Shown piece after piece: positions 15,882-23,803 of a stretch of 34,760 nt of DNA (the first letter of the stretch is position 1; each line of letters opens with the position of its first letter). The stretch is taken from positions 1-34,760 of the forward strand of contig SPJO01000151.1 of NCBI GenBank assembly GCA_006844635.1, in the 5' to 3' direction. Under the pieces are notes generated by a model. That model was not told the DNA's origin, made no database searches, and was given only the letters and a program-made list of their open reading frames with translations. Made by a program: the position numbers and the translations under genes. Origin of the DNA: Methylophilaceae bacterium (lineage in GTDB: Bacteria; Pseudomonadota; Gammaproteobacteria; Burkholderiales; Methylophilaceae).

Positions 15882-17109
15882 CCTAAACTGGAAAAGTTTA
15901 CATGCTTTATTGCCAAATTGTATATTGGTCAGCAAAGCTTTGTTGGCGATTATCGTGGTTGATATTGCGATATCTGTTTCCGCATCTTTTATTATCGATG
16001 ATGACTGGTATTTTGAGCGGTTCTTATCATTTAGTAAGTATGAAAAAAATAAAAAAAGCCGTTATCATCAGATAGTTAATAAGTTTTTCAGCGGTGAGTT
16101 TCCTCTGGCATATGATAAAGAATCTGGCTGGGTTAACCAAGCGGGCTATAAAGATGGTCAATGGGTGACATGTTCATTAGGTTCACGTGTGCCAGTTGAA
16201 ATGCGTGGTAAGGATATAATCTCACAAGCGAACCAAAATGATGACCTTATTTTCTTATTAGGAAGCTCAGTTGTTGGTGGGCATGGAACAGGCCATGGCT
16301 ATGAGGATACCCCAGGTTATTATTTGAATGGTCGTGGTTATAAAACGCTCGATTTCGGAACGGCAGTCTATTCAATTGACCAATCTTTCACATACTACAA
16401 AAATAACTTAGCTGAATACAAACCTAAAGTCTTGGTTGTTGGTATTCACCATAGCGTAGAAGCTATTTCAAACATGTTTATCCCACTCGTAAATCATGAT
16501 TTATCTATCCCGCTAATGAAGCCGGCCTATGATTTGTCAGGAGATCAATTAATAAAACACTTGCCACCGGTTGAGGCGCAACATGCTGGCGATAACATAG
16601 GTAAGGTTTCTGCCCTTGAGAAAGGAGATTCTCAGTATTATAAATATATGCTTTATAAACGGCTGAGCTTGTTGCCGATTTCAGACTTTCTACGTAATGT
16701 TATTCTAAGAGTCGATGCAAATTTTTATTATGATGTGGACGAGTATCAAGATGCAGTTGCATTGCAGCAGCACTTTATGAAAGAGTTTGTTGCACTTGCT
16801 GATGAGAGGGGTGCTGAAGTGATTTTTGTTAAGTTTGAAACATTATATGATATGGAAGTGTCACCCCTTAAGCAGCTGTTTAACCGTTATGCTTATAAAA
16901 ATAAAAATAAAAGGCACACGGAGTTGTTAAAGCAGACACCATTTAATATTCTTTATACGTCTGATATTTTCGCCGATACAGGTAAGCCAGCTTCACACTT
17001 CTTTATTGAAGGAGATGGGCTTCATTTGACGTCACATGCGAATGACTTACTTGCCAAAAAACTAGTGGAAGAAGTTGAACGTTTGAAAAGTGTAAAGCGG
17101 TTGCATTAG
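15877..17109 (+). CDS. Membrane-anchored SGNH-type protein, copy 3
   Basis: A 410-residue paralogue of copies 1 and 2. A membrane segment lies at about 16-40. The nucleophile motif is FLLGSSVVGG (Ser131), and the C-terminal pair D380-GL-H383 is intact. Conserved family stretches are YSIDQSF, KPKVLVVGIHH, FIPL and KPAYDL. A region around 53-65 is rich in Lys and Tyr, with A-rich codons. The presence of two copies with all catalytic residues and one without suggests division of labour, for example two acceptors or a transferase/esterase pair. Last gene of the cassette; no clear terminator follows. Confidence 0.75.
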   Translation: MDLNWKSLHALLPNCILVSKALLAIIVVDIAISVSASFIIDDDWYFERFLSFSKYEKNKKSRYHQIVNKFFSGEFPLAYDKESGWVNQAGYKDGQWVTCSLGSRVPVEMRGKDIISQANQNDDLIFLLGSSVVGGHGTGHGYEDTPGYYLNGRGYKTLDFGTAVYSIDQSFTYYKNNLAEYKPKVLVVGIHHSVEAISNMFIPLVNHDLSIPLMKPAYDLSGDQLIKHLPPVEAQHAGDNIGKVSALEKGDSQYYKYMLYKRLSLLPISDFLRNVILRVDANFYYDVDEYQDAVALQQHFMKEFVALADERGAEVIFVKFETLYDMEVSPLKQLFNRYAYKNKNKRHTELLKQTPFNILYTSDIFADTGKPASHFFIEGDGLHLTSHANDLLAKKLVEEVERLKSVKRLH

Positions 17110-17195
17110 TGCCTTTTACATAAGAGTAGTGTCGCTTGGATTGCTGAATGTTCATTGAGACGCTAAGTTAAACAAAAAAACATCAAGTTATTGTA

Positions 17196-17201
17196 TATAA
17201 T
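17196..17201 (+). promoter_or_regulatory. -10 element before the PP2C gene
   Basis: A TATAAT hexamer lies 33 bases upstream of the phosphatase start, in an AT-rich stretch. No good -35 element is visible at 16-18 bases. It probably gives the signalling genes their own promoter, separate from the cassette. Confidence 0.45.
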
Positions 17202-17234
17202 TTCTATTCTACCTACATTTTTAGACTGTTCTGA

Positions 17235-18044
17235 ATGGATGTAACAAAAGCCATCAGCGTTGCAAGGCTCACCGATATCGGTTTGTTACGAGAGCGTAAC
17301 GAGGATGCTGTTGCCAGCGAATTGACCACAGGCCTTTTGATGGTGGCTGATGGTATGGGCGGTTACAAAGGTGGCGCTATTGCCAGTGAAATTGCCATCT
17401 TAGTGGTGACATCAGAATTAGCAGAATATGCGAGTGGCGCGCATAAGAATGCTTCTGCAACAGCTGTTGCTAGTCAATTGGATGCAGCAGTATCAAAAGC
17501 AAACGAAACGGTTTATAAGGCGGCTAAAGCGCATGCACATTGTGAAAACATGGGTGCGACATTGGTGGCAGGCGTTTTCGCTGATAATCAGCTGGTGGTA
17601 GGGCATATTGGCGATTCTCGATTATATCGTTTGCGCGCAGGCGTATTCACTCAGCTCACTGAAGACCATTCCTTATTGCAAGAGCAAATCAATGCAGGTG
17701 TGATTACACCAGAGCAGGCGAAATACTCAAATGATGGTCACTTAGTCACGCGTGCTTTAGGTACGGATGCCGAGGTTGAATTGGAGATGCACACGCATGA
17801 TGTCGATGTGAATGACTACTATCTCTTGTGCTCTGATGGTTTAACCGATCTTGTTGATGATGTGGATATCCATACGGTATTGCTTGAAGCTGGTGAAAAT
17901 ATTGATTTGGCGGCAGCAAATTTAGTTAAACTTGCAAATAATCATGGTGGCAAGGATAATATTTCAGTTGTCATTGCATTGGTAAAAGATACGTTCCCTA
18001 TTAAACGGGATTGGATTAGTAAATTGTTGCGGTTATCAACTTAA
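17235..18044 (+). CDS. PP2C-family protein Ser/Thr phosphatase
   Basis: A 269-residue soluble phosphatase. Metal-binding and catalytic motifs are LLRERNED (18-24), LMVADGMGG (35-43), GHIGDSRLYRL, LTEDHSLL, LLCSDGLTDLV and GGKDNISVVIAL, the complete bacterial PP2C (Stp/PrpC) set. It removes phosphate from Ser/Thr residues using two metal ions, normally opposing an Hanks-type kinase. No kinase is encoded in this window. The FHA gene follows after 19 bases and likely shares its transcript. Confidence 0.9.
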   Translation: MDVTKAISVARLTDIGLLRERNEDAVASELTTGLLMVADGMGGYKGGAIASEIAILVVTSELAEYASGAHKNASATAVASQLDAAVSKANETVYKAAKAHAHCENMGATLVAGVFADNQLVVGHIGDSRLYRLRAGVFTQLTEDHSLLQEQINAGVITPEQAKYSNDGHLVTRALGTDAEVELEMHTHDVDVNDYYLLCSDGLTDLVDDVDIHTVLLEAGENIDLAAANLVKLANNHGGKDNISVVIALVKDTFPIKRDWISKLLRLST

Positions 18045-18063
18045 TTTAAGGTGTCAGGGCATT

Positions 18064-18891
18064 ATGGCGAAGTTAATCTTTTTACTCGATGGAAATGTGA
18101 TTCAAGAATATCCTTTAGATAAGGAGCGAATGACGATTGGGCGTCGTGCCGCGAATGATATTCATATTGATAACTTGGCTATTAGTGGCGAACATGCTGC
18201 CATTATTATTGAAGGTGAAGGCGCTTATATTGAGGACCTCAACAGCACCAACGGCACTTTAGTCAACCAAAAGCGCATTACAAAACAAACCCTCAATCAC
18301 GGTGATGAAATTGGTTTGGGCAAGTACAGTTTAAAGTACCTCACAGAAGGTTTGCAGCATGCGCCTAAAGATGGATTTGTCGATACGGTTACGGTGGAGA
18401 CCGCAACAAGTGCGCCTGAATCTGAATCGGATGATGTAGTAGCTTTGCCTATCGCTGATGAAGGTGCTACCTCTGTTGAGGCAGCATCAATTGAGGAAAC
18501 ATCCGCAGAAGAAACGGGTAATGATGATGACGATACAGCAAGCGAAACGGAGGCGGCTGAGGAGGCAACAGCAGAGACTGAGGTAGCGCCGCAGGAAGAT
18601 GAGCCTTCATCACCTGAGGAGGCTGCCGTATCAACACCACGATTACAAATTCTCAATGGTAATAACGCGGGGAATGCACTGCTGCTTGATAAGTCGATGG
18701 TTAAAATTGGCGAGCCAGGTACACAAGTTGCGGTGGTGACTAAAAGACAAGAGGGTTATTTTCTGACACATGTGGCCGGAGAAAGCTACCCATTGATCAA
18801 CGGCAAAACCATTGGTGCGCAAGCTTATGCTTTAAATAACTATGATGTCATCGAGGTATTGGATAGTAAGATGGAATTCCGCCTAGATTAA
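18064..18891 (+). CDS. FHA-domain protein with acidic linker
   Basis: A 275-residue protein. The N-terminal FHA domain (about 1-95) has the phosphothreonine-binding set: IGRR (25-28), Ser41 and His44 in SGEHA, and NSTNGT (60-65). Residues about 100-200 are a low-complexity linker rich in Glu, Ala, Thr and Ser. The last 80 residues (LQILNGNNAGNALLL ... MEFRLD) have FHA-like strands but lack the Arg/Ser/Asn binding residues, so this looks like a degenerate second FHA fold. It probably docks phosphorylated partners controlled by the phosphatase upstream. Confidence 0.88.
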   Translation: MAKLIFLLDGNVIQEYPLDKERMTIGRRAANDIHIDNLAISGEHAAIIIEGEGAYIEDLNSTNGTLVNQKRITKQTLNHGDEIGLGKYSLKYLTEGLQHAPKDGFVDTVTVETATSAPESESDDVVALPIADEGATSVEAASIEETSAEETGNDDDDTASETEAAEEATAETEVAPQEDEPSSPEEAAVSTPRLQILNGNNAGNALLLDKSMVKIGEPGTQVAVVTKRQEGYFLTHVAGESYPLINGKTIGAQAYALNNYDVIEVLDSKMEFRLD

Positions 18892-18936
18892 GCTGGCAAA
18901 CTCTTAATCATTTAATAATACTAACTTCAATTACCA

Positions 18937-20580
18937 ATGAGACAAGCAGAGTTACTCAATCAATTAGAGCGCTTAAATGCCATTGGCGTTGCGCTTTCAT
19001 CAGAGCCAGATAATAAACGCTTGCTAGAGACTATTTTGCTAGGCGCGAAAGAACTCACCAATGCAGATGGTGGTACTTTGTATACCGTGACCGATGAAGG
19101 TAAACTCAAGTTTGAAATTATGCGCACGTTGAGCCTGAATATTTCCATTGGCGGCACAACAGGTAAGCCTATTCCATTCTCGCCCTTGCCACTATTCTTA
19201 GATGATGAAACGCCTAACCACAATATGGTGGCGGCTTGTAGTGTGCTCAAGGATCAAACCATTAATATTGACGATGCCTATTTAGCTGATGGGTTTGATT
19301 TTTCAGGTACGAGAGCATTTGATGAAAAAATGCATTATCGCTCTAAGTCTTTTCTTACTGTGCCGATGAAAAATCATGAAGGTGAGATTATCGGCGTTTT
19401 ACAACTCATTAATGCGATAGACCCTAAAACCAAAGAAGTGATTGCCTTTACACAGTCACACCAGCGCCTTGTTGAATCATTAGCCTCTCAAGCGGCTGTC
19501 GCCATGACTAACCAAAACCTAATAGGTGGACTTAAAGGCTTGTTTGAATCCTTTATTAAATTGATTGCTGATGCGATTGATGAAAAATCACCTTACACAG
19601 GAGGGCATTGTCAACGCGTACCAGAGCTAACCATGATGTTGGCGGAGGCTGCAATGAAAACCAAGAGCGGCCCATTTAGAGACTTCTCGATGTCGGAGAA
19701 AGAGTTTTATGAGCTCAAAATTGCAGCTTGGTTGCATGATTGTGGCAAGGTGACAACGCCTGAGTATGTGATGGACAAAGCGACTAAATTAGAAACGATT
19801 TATGATCGCGTACATTTGATTGAACAGCGTTTTGACTTGTTAAAGGCGCAACGCGAAAACGCTTTTTTAAGGTTAATGTTAGATGCCGAGAGTGAAAACC
19901 GACAGCGCTATGAGCAGTCGATGCAGCAAGAAATTAATAGTATCAATGAACAGTTAGACAGTGATAAAGCCTTTATTCGCAAGGTGAATATGGGTAGCGA
20001 ATCAATGCGTGAAGAAGATCATGAACGCATTATGAGTATCGCAAATTATGAGCTGATTGATGCAGCAGGCAATACCACTAAGTTTTTAACCGATGATGAA
20101 GTTTATAACTTGACGATTCAGCGAGGGACATTAACACCTGAAGAGCGAGGTGTGATTAATAACCATATCGCCGTCACCATTCAAATGCTAGAAGCATTGC
20201 CGTATCCAAAAGACCTCATGCGGGTGCCAGAGTATGCTGGTGGTCACCATGAGCGGATGGATGGGAAGGGTTATCCGAAAGGGCTGACAAGAGACGAAAT
20301 GTCTATTCCGGCACGGATGATGGGTATTGCAGATATTTTTGAGGCTTTAACAGCAGAAGATCGACCATACAAAAAAGCAAAAACGTTGTCTGAGACGCTA
20401 ACTATTTTGGGGAAAATGAAATTGGACCACCATGTGGATCCGGATATTTTCGATTTATTTGTGAGAGAGAAAATCTATCTGCGCTATGCAGAGCGGTTCT
20501 TAGACCCATCTCAAATTGATGAGGTTGATGAAACAAGAATACCAGGTCATGTTTCATTTGGTGTGATTAACACGCTTTAG
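18937..20580 (+). CDS. GAF and HD-GYP domain signalling phosphohydrolase
   Basis: A 547-residue protein. A GAF domain covers about 25-190 (LLGAKELTNADGGTLYTV; FLTVPMKNHEGEIIGVLQLINA). The HD-GYP domain begins near 205: YTGGHCQRV (His224), AAWLHDCGKV (His267, Asp268), then GGHHERMDGKGYPKGL (His437, His438, Glu439, GYP at 445-447). Such proteins hydrolyse cyclic-di-GMP. An unusual helical insert of about 110 residues (roughly 286-396) separates the HD and GYP parts. The ligand of the GAF domain is unknown. It probably ends the PP2C-FHA operon and is convergent with lpxH. Confidence 0.88.
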   Translation: MRQAELLNQLERLNAIGVALSSEPDNKRLLETILLGAKELTNADGGTLYTVTDEGKLKFEIMRTLSLNISIGGTTGKPIPFSPLPLFLDDETPNHNMVAACSVLKDQTINIDDAYLADGFDFSGTRAFDEKMHYRSKSFLTVPMKNHEGEIIGVLQLINAIDPKTKEVIAFTQSHQRLVESLASQAAVAMTNQNLIGGLKGLFESFIKLIADAIDEKSPYTGGHCQRVPELTMMLAEAAMKTKSGPFRDFSMSEKEFYELKIAAWLHDCGKVTTPEYVMDKATKLETIYDRVHLIEQRFDLLKAQRENAFLRLMLDAESENRQRYEQSMQQEINSINEQLDSDKAFIRKVNMGSESMREEDHERIMSIANYELIDAAGNTTKFLTDDEVYNLTIQRGTLTPEERGVINNHIAVTIQMLEALPYPKDLMRVPEYAGGHHERMDGKGYPKGLTRDEMSIPARMMGIADIFEALTAEDRPYKKAKTLSETLTILGKMKLDHHVDPDIFDLFVREKIYLRYAERFLDPSQIDEVDETRIPGHVSFGVINTL

Positions 20581-20603
20581 ACGACTAAAACTAGGAGTAA
20601 TGA

Positions 20604-21332
20604 TTAAGCGAGTGTACGTTCGTGAAGACCATTCTCATCTAGTTGTAAATAACTACCATGGTCATACCAATCACCTAATACCCAGCGTTCGCAATGATGA
20701 CCTTCGACGACGTGTTGATGTTGTTTTGGTCGGTGTGTATGGCCATGAATTAAGGTTGGCGGAAATTGGTGTGTTTTAAATAACTGCTCTACAGCTGTTC
20801 TATTGACGTCCATAATGGTCATCGACTTGATGGACTTTTCTTGTTCACTTTTAGCGCGAATAGATTCGATATAAGCAACACGCTCATTAAGTGGCTGGCT
20901 TAAGAATGTTGTTTGCCAAGCCTCTGTACGGACTTCACTTCTGAATTGCTGGTAGGCAATATCATCTGTACATAGCGTATCACCATGACTGAGTAGAATA
21001 GGTTTGTTATCGTAGGTAACCAGAGATGGGTCAGGGAGTATTTTGACCCCAGTATGCTGGGCGAAACTATCCCCAAGCAGAAAGTCTCTATTGCCATGGA
21101 TGAGGTAGATGTTGACACCTTGCTGGCTTAATTTTTTTAATGCGGCAATGCTTGCTTGGTGAGCACCCATTGCGATTGCGTCATCGCCAGCCCAATACTC
21201 AAACAGGTCGCCTAATATATACAAGGCCTCTGCATGAGCTGCAGTATTTTCCAAAAACTGAACAAAAGCAGCGATGATGGCTGGACGGGACTCACACAAA
21301 TGTAAATCAGAAATGAATAAACGATGATTCAT
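20604..21332 (-). CDS. lpxH: UDP-2,3-diacylglucosamine diphosphatase
   Basis: A 242-residue calcineurin-like metallophosphoesterase of lipid A synthesis; it cleaves UDP-2,3-diacylglucosamine to lipid X and UMP at the inner membrane. Metal and catalytic motifs are ISDLHL (Asp9, His11), ILGDLFEYW (Asp42), HGNRDFLLG, SHGDTLCTDD and IHGHTHRPKQH. The length agrees with LpxH (about 240). It starts 19 bases after ppiB, and the ppiA-ppiB-lpxH order suggests one transcript. Its presence confirms an outer-membrane-bearing cell. Confidence 0.95.
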   Translation of the reverse strand: MNHRLFISDLHLCESRPAIIAAFVQFLENTAAHAEALYILGDLFEYWAGDDAIAMGAHQASIAALKKLSQQGVNIYLIHGNRDFLLGDSFAQHTGVKILPDPSLVTYDNKPILLSHGDTLCTDDIAYQQFRSEVRTEAWQTTFLSQPLNERVAYIESIRAKSEQEKSIKSMTIMDVNRTAVEQLFKTHQFPPTLIHGHTHRPKQHQHVVEGHHCERWVLGDWYDHGSYLQLDENGLHERTLA

Positions 21333-21351
21333 GTGAGTGCGTGAATGCTTG

Positions 21352-21843
21352 TTAGCAGCGAGTGGCTTTCTCGATAATCACTGCTTCTTCTGGCACATCT
21401 TGGTGACCCGCGCGTGAAGTGGTATCCACACCTTTGATCTTATCAATGACATCCGTGCCTTCCGTGACTTTGCCAAACACACAGTAACCCCAGCCGCTTG
21501 CATTTGGCGCCGTGAAGTTTAAGAAGTCATTGTCATTCACATTGATAAAAAACTGGCTGGAAGCTGAATCAGGAATAGACGTTCTTGCCATGGCAATGGT
21601 GTATTTGTCATTGCTTAAGCCATTGTCTGCTTCATTTTTAATTTCTGCTTCTGTTGGCTTTTGCTTCATGTCAGTATCAAAACCACCACCTTGAATCATG
21701 AAGTTATCAATCACACGGTGGAAAATCACGCCATCGTAAAAACCACTATCTACATACTGCAAAAAGTTAGCAACAGTAATAGGTGCTTTTTCAGCATCGA
21801 GTTCGAGCGTGATGTCGCCAAAATTGGTCGTTAGTTTTACCAT
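21352..21843 (-). CDS. ppiB: Cytoplasmic peptidyl-prolyl isomerase (cyclophilin) B
   Basis: A 163-residue cyclophilin without signal peptide, length as in E. coli PpiB. Core motifs are FYDGVIFHRVIDNFMIQGGGF (residues about 32-52), IAMARTSIPDSASSQFFIN (around 83-101) and GYCVFGKVTEG. It speeds cis-trans isomerisation at proline. AAGGGAA lies about 5 bases before the ATG. It follows the periplasmic paralogue with a 25-base gap, so the pair looks like a tandem duplication whose first copy kept an export signal. Confidence 0.95.
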   Translation of the reverse strand: MVKLTTNFGDITLELDAEKAPITVANFLQYVDSGFYDGVIFHRVIDNFMIQGGGFDTDMKQKPTEAEIKNEADNGLSNDKYTIAMARTSIPDSASSQFFINVNDNDFLNFTAPNASGWGYCVFGKVTEGTDVIDKIKGVDTTSRAGHQDVPEEAVIIEKATRC

Positions 21844-21868
21844 GAGATTCCCTTAATATTGTTGGAGT

Positions 21869-22447
21869 TTATTGCGCTTCAAGTCTTTTCGCGCTTTTAA
21901 TTTTAATGGCTTTTGTTGGTACGTCACTGAATCTAGATACGCGACCAGTAGGCACCACTGCAATTTTTTTAACAGTGTCCATGCCACTCACGACTTTGCC
22001 AAACACACAGTAGCCGATTTTATCTGGCTGCGGTCCAGTGTAATCTAAGAATGCATTGTCAGCCAGATTAATAAAAAATTGTGCAGTTGCCGAGTTTGGA
22101 TCTTGGGTCCGAGCCATGGCAATCGTTCCTTTTTCATTCTTCAGACCATTTGCCGCCTCGTTTTTCACAGGCGCGCGCGTGGGCTTTTGAAACAGATCGC
22201 GCTCAAACCCACCGCCTTGAATCATAAAGCCATTAATGACGCGGTGGAAAATGGTGCTCTTATAGAATCCGTCGTCAACATACTTGAGGAAGTTCGCTAC
22301 CGTTTCAGGTGCTTTTTCTGGATAGAGTTCCACTACAAAGTTACCTTGGTTGGTTTCAAACTCAACTTGCGTTGCTGCCCATGCATTATTAACACATAGG
22401 CTCAGTAATAAAACGTAAAAGAAATTTTTAAAGTAAGTGATGTTCAT
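21869..22447 (-). CDS. ppiA: Periplasmic peptidyl-prolyl isomerase (cyclophilin) A
   Basis: A 192-residue cyclophilin with a signal peptide (hydrophobic FFYVLLLSLCV, cleavage after AWA). Motifs FYKSTIFHRVINGFMIQGGGF, IAMARTQDPNSATAQFFIN and GYCVFGKVVSG match ppiB closely. I chose the ATG at 22447: an earlier in-frame ATG at 22483 would overlap the upstream transpeptidase gene and add 12 charged residues before the signal peptide. A GAAGGTG lies 14-20 bases upstream, a little far. It helps fold envelope proteins. Confidence 0.9.
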   Translation of the reverse strand: MNITYFKNFFYVLLLSLCVNNAWAATQVEFETNQGNFVVELYPEKAPETVANFLKYVDDGFYKSTIFHRVINGFMIQGGGFERDLFQKPTRAPVKNEAANGLKNEKGTIAMARTQDPNSATAQFFINLADNAFLDYTGPQPDKIGYCVFGKVVSGMDTVKKIAVVPTGRVSRFSDVPTKAIKIKSAKRLEAQ

Positions 22448-22452
22448 GGTTG

Positions 22453-23733
22453 TTATGCGGCACCTTCGTATATGATTTTCCATTGCTTATTGCTGTATTG
22501 CCAATATTGGCGTTTACGCATTTTGTTTTTAAGTGTCGGACTTTGATAGTACTGATCAAAATCTACCACGACAATGTCTTGCTTTGCGCGTTTCTGTGTT
22601 GCTGGGTAGCTAAACATGCTGACATTGCTCACTTTGACTACCACCTTTGGTTTGCCTGCTTGTACTCTTCTTTTGTGTGCAGACCATTCTGGCAGCGCGC
22701 CTTTGCTATAGAAAAAGTCATTGGCGTAGTGTTTTAGATACTGATCCGTATTTTGGGATACCCAGTCAGACTGCCAATTTTTTAATGCTTGCTTGAGTGT
22801 TGTTAACTCTTTGTTGTTTGATGGGGTGGTGCTGCTATCGACCCATTCAATATTATCTGAAATCACAACAGGCACATTACCATGCTTCAAGATAGGAGCC
22901 AGTTTATTTAAGTCTGGGTTGCTCACCACGACACAGCCATCACTAGCACGAGGCGGGCGGCTGTATGTGTCTTTAGGGGTGCCGTGAAGCCAGATGCCAT
23001 AACCCGTTTTTTTGTAATGCGTATCGAGCTCATTCGGGTAGCTTAGTGGGTAAGCGCCATCACCATAAAAGTCAGAAAGCTGTGTGGTGAGTTTTTTGCT
23101 TGAAAAATAAAGGCCAACAGGTGTGCGTTTGTCGCCTTCTACGGACTTGTCCGCACCATTTTTACCAATCGAGGCATAGTAATCAGCGACATGCTTTAAG
23201 CCCGTTTTTGATTTTTTATAGACGAACAACCGCGACTTAGCGGTGTCAATTAGTATCAAGTGTTTTTGTTGTGCACTCATTTGCACAGAAAGCTTCGGCA
23301 CTTGGCGTTTATTGTCGGTAGAAAAGTAGTAATTTAATCGGGTGCGCGCTTCTGCACGTAAGCCCTCAATTTGTTTAGAGTTTGTCTTGGAATCATTGGG
23401 GTTGCCAAATGAACCGAGTGGCATGGCTTGTGCACTGAGCAAGTCCCCACGAATTAAATGTGCAAGCTTAAAGTTTGGCGTTGTACGAATCAGTTCGTCC
23501 ACCGTTTTTAAGGCTTTTTGGTTTTGCCCTTGCGCAATTTGCACTAAGCTTTTAACAAGCAGCTTCTCAACAACATCGCGGCTAGCGCTGCTACTAAAGA
23601 GCTGTTTTGATAGCTGACCTTGGTTAACGGCTGTGGCGCTCCACGGCAGCAAAGTGCAGACAACGACAATAGCGTACTGCATGAGTCGCATTCTGATGTG
23701 CTTGGATTTTTGAATCAGTTTCATTTCAATCAT
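22453..23733 (-). CDS. L,D-transpeptidase with N-terminal TPR-like and C-terminal NTF2-like domains
   Basis: A 426-residue exported enzyme. A signal segment at about 17-36 is followed by helical TPR-like repeats (about 50-105). The YkuD catalytic domain (about 155-293) contains YGIWLHGTP (His250) and SRPPRASDGCVVV with nucleophile Cys267; the usual SHGC is SDGC. Residues about 315-424 form an NTF2-like domain (WQSDWVSQNTDQYLKHYAN ... QWKIIYE) of the Cds6 type, also found at the end of the neighbouring TPR protein. YkuD enzymes make 3-3 peptidoglycan cross-links or attach proteins to the wall. Start could also be Met4. Upstream lies a hairpin at 23741-23764. Confidence 0.9.
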   Translation of the reverse strand: MIEMKLIQKSKHIRMRLMQYAIVVVCTLLPWSATAVNQGQLSKQLFSSSASRDVVEKLLVKSLVQIAQGQNQKALKTVDELIRTTPNFKLAHLIRGDLLSAQAMPLGSFGNPNDSKTNSKQIEGLRAEARTRLNYYFSTDNKRQVPKLSVQMSAQQKHLILIDTAKSRLFVYKKSKTGLKHVADYYASIGKNGADKSVEGDKRTPVGLYFSSKKLTTQLSDFYGDGAYPLSYPNELDTHYKKTGYGIWLHGTPKDTYSRPPRASDGCVVVSNPDLNKLAPILKHGNVPVVISDNIEWVDSSTTPSNNKELTTLKQALKNWQSDWVSQNTDQYLKHYANDFFYSKGALPEWSAHKRRVQAGKPKVVVKVSNVSMFSYPATQKRAKQDIVVVDFDQYYQSPTLKNKMRKRQYWQYSNKQWKIIYEGAA

Positions 23734-23740
23734 TTCTTAC

Positions 23741-23764
23741 GTGTGTACCACTTGCTGTACACAC
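23741..23764 (-). other. Hairpin just upstream of the L,D-transpeptidase start
   Basis: GTGTGTAC (23741-23748) and GTACACAC (23757-23764) pair perfectly around an 8-base loop, ending 7 bases before the transpeptidase start codon. No T-run follows, so it is not a normal terminator. It could hinder ribosome loading or stabilise the downstream mRNA. Confidence 0.35.
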
Positions 23765-23803
23765 AGTCCGTGTGCACAGTCATATAGAGTCAAATCAATC
23801 AGA

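Noticed and set aside
22448..22483. Upstream ATG for ppiA
   Set aside because: It would overlap the upstream gene by 31 bases and add charged residues before the signal peptide.
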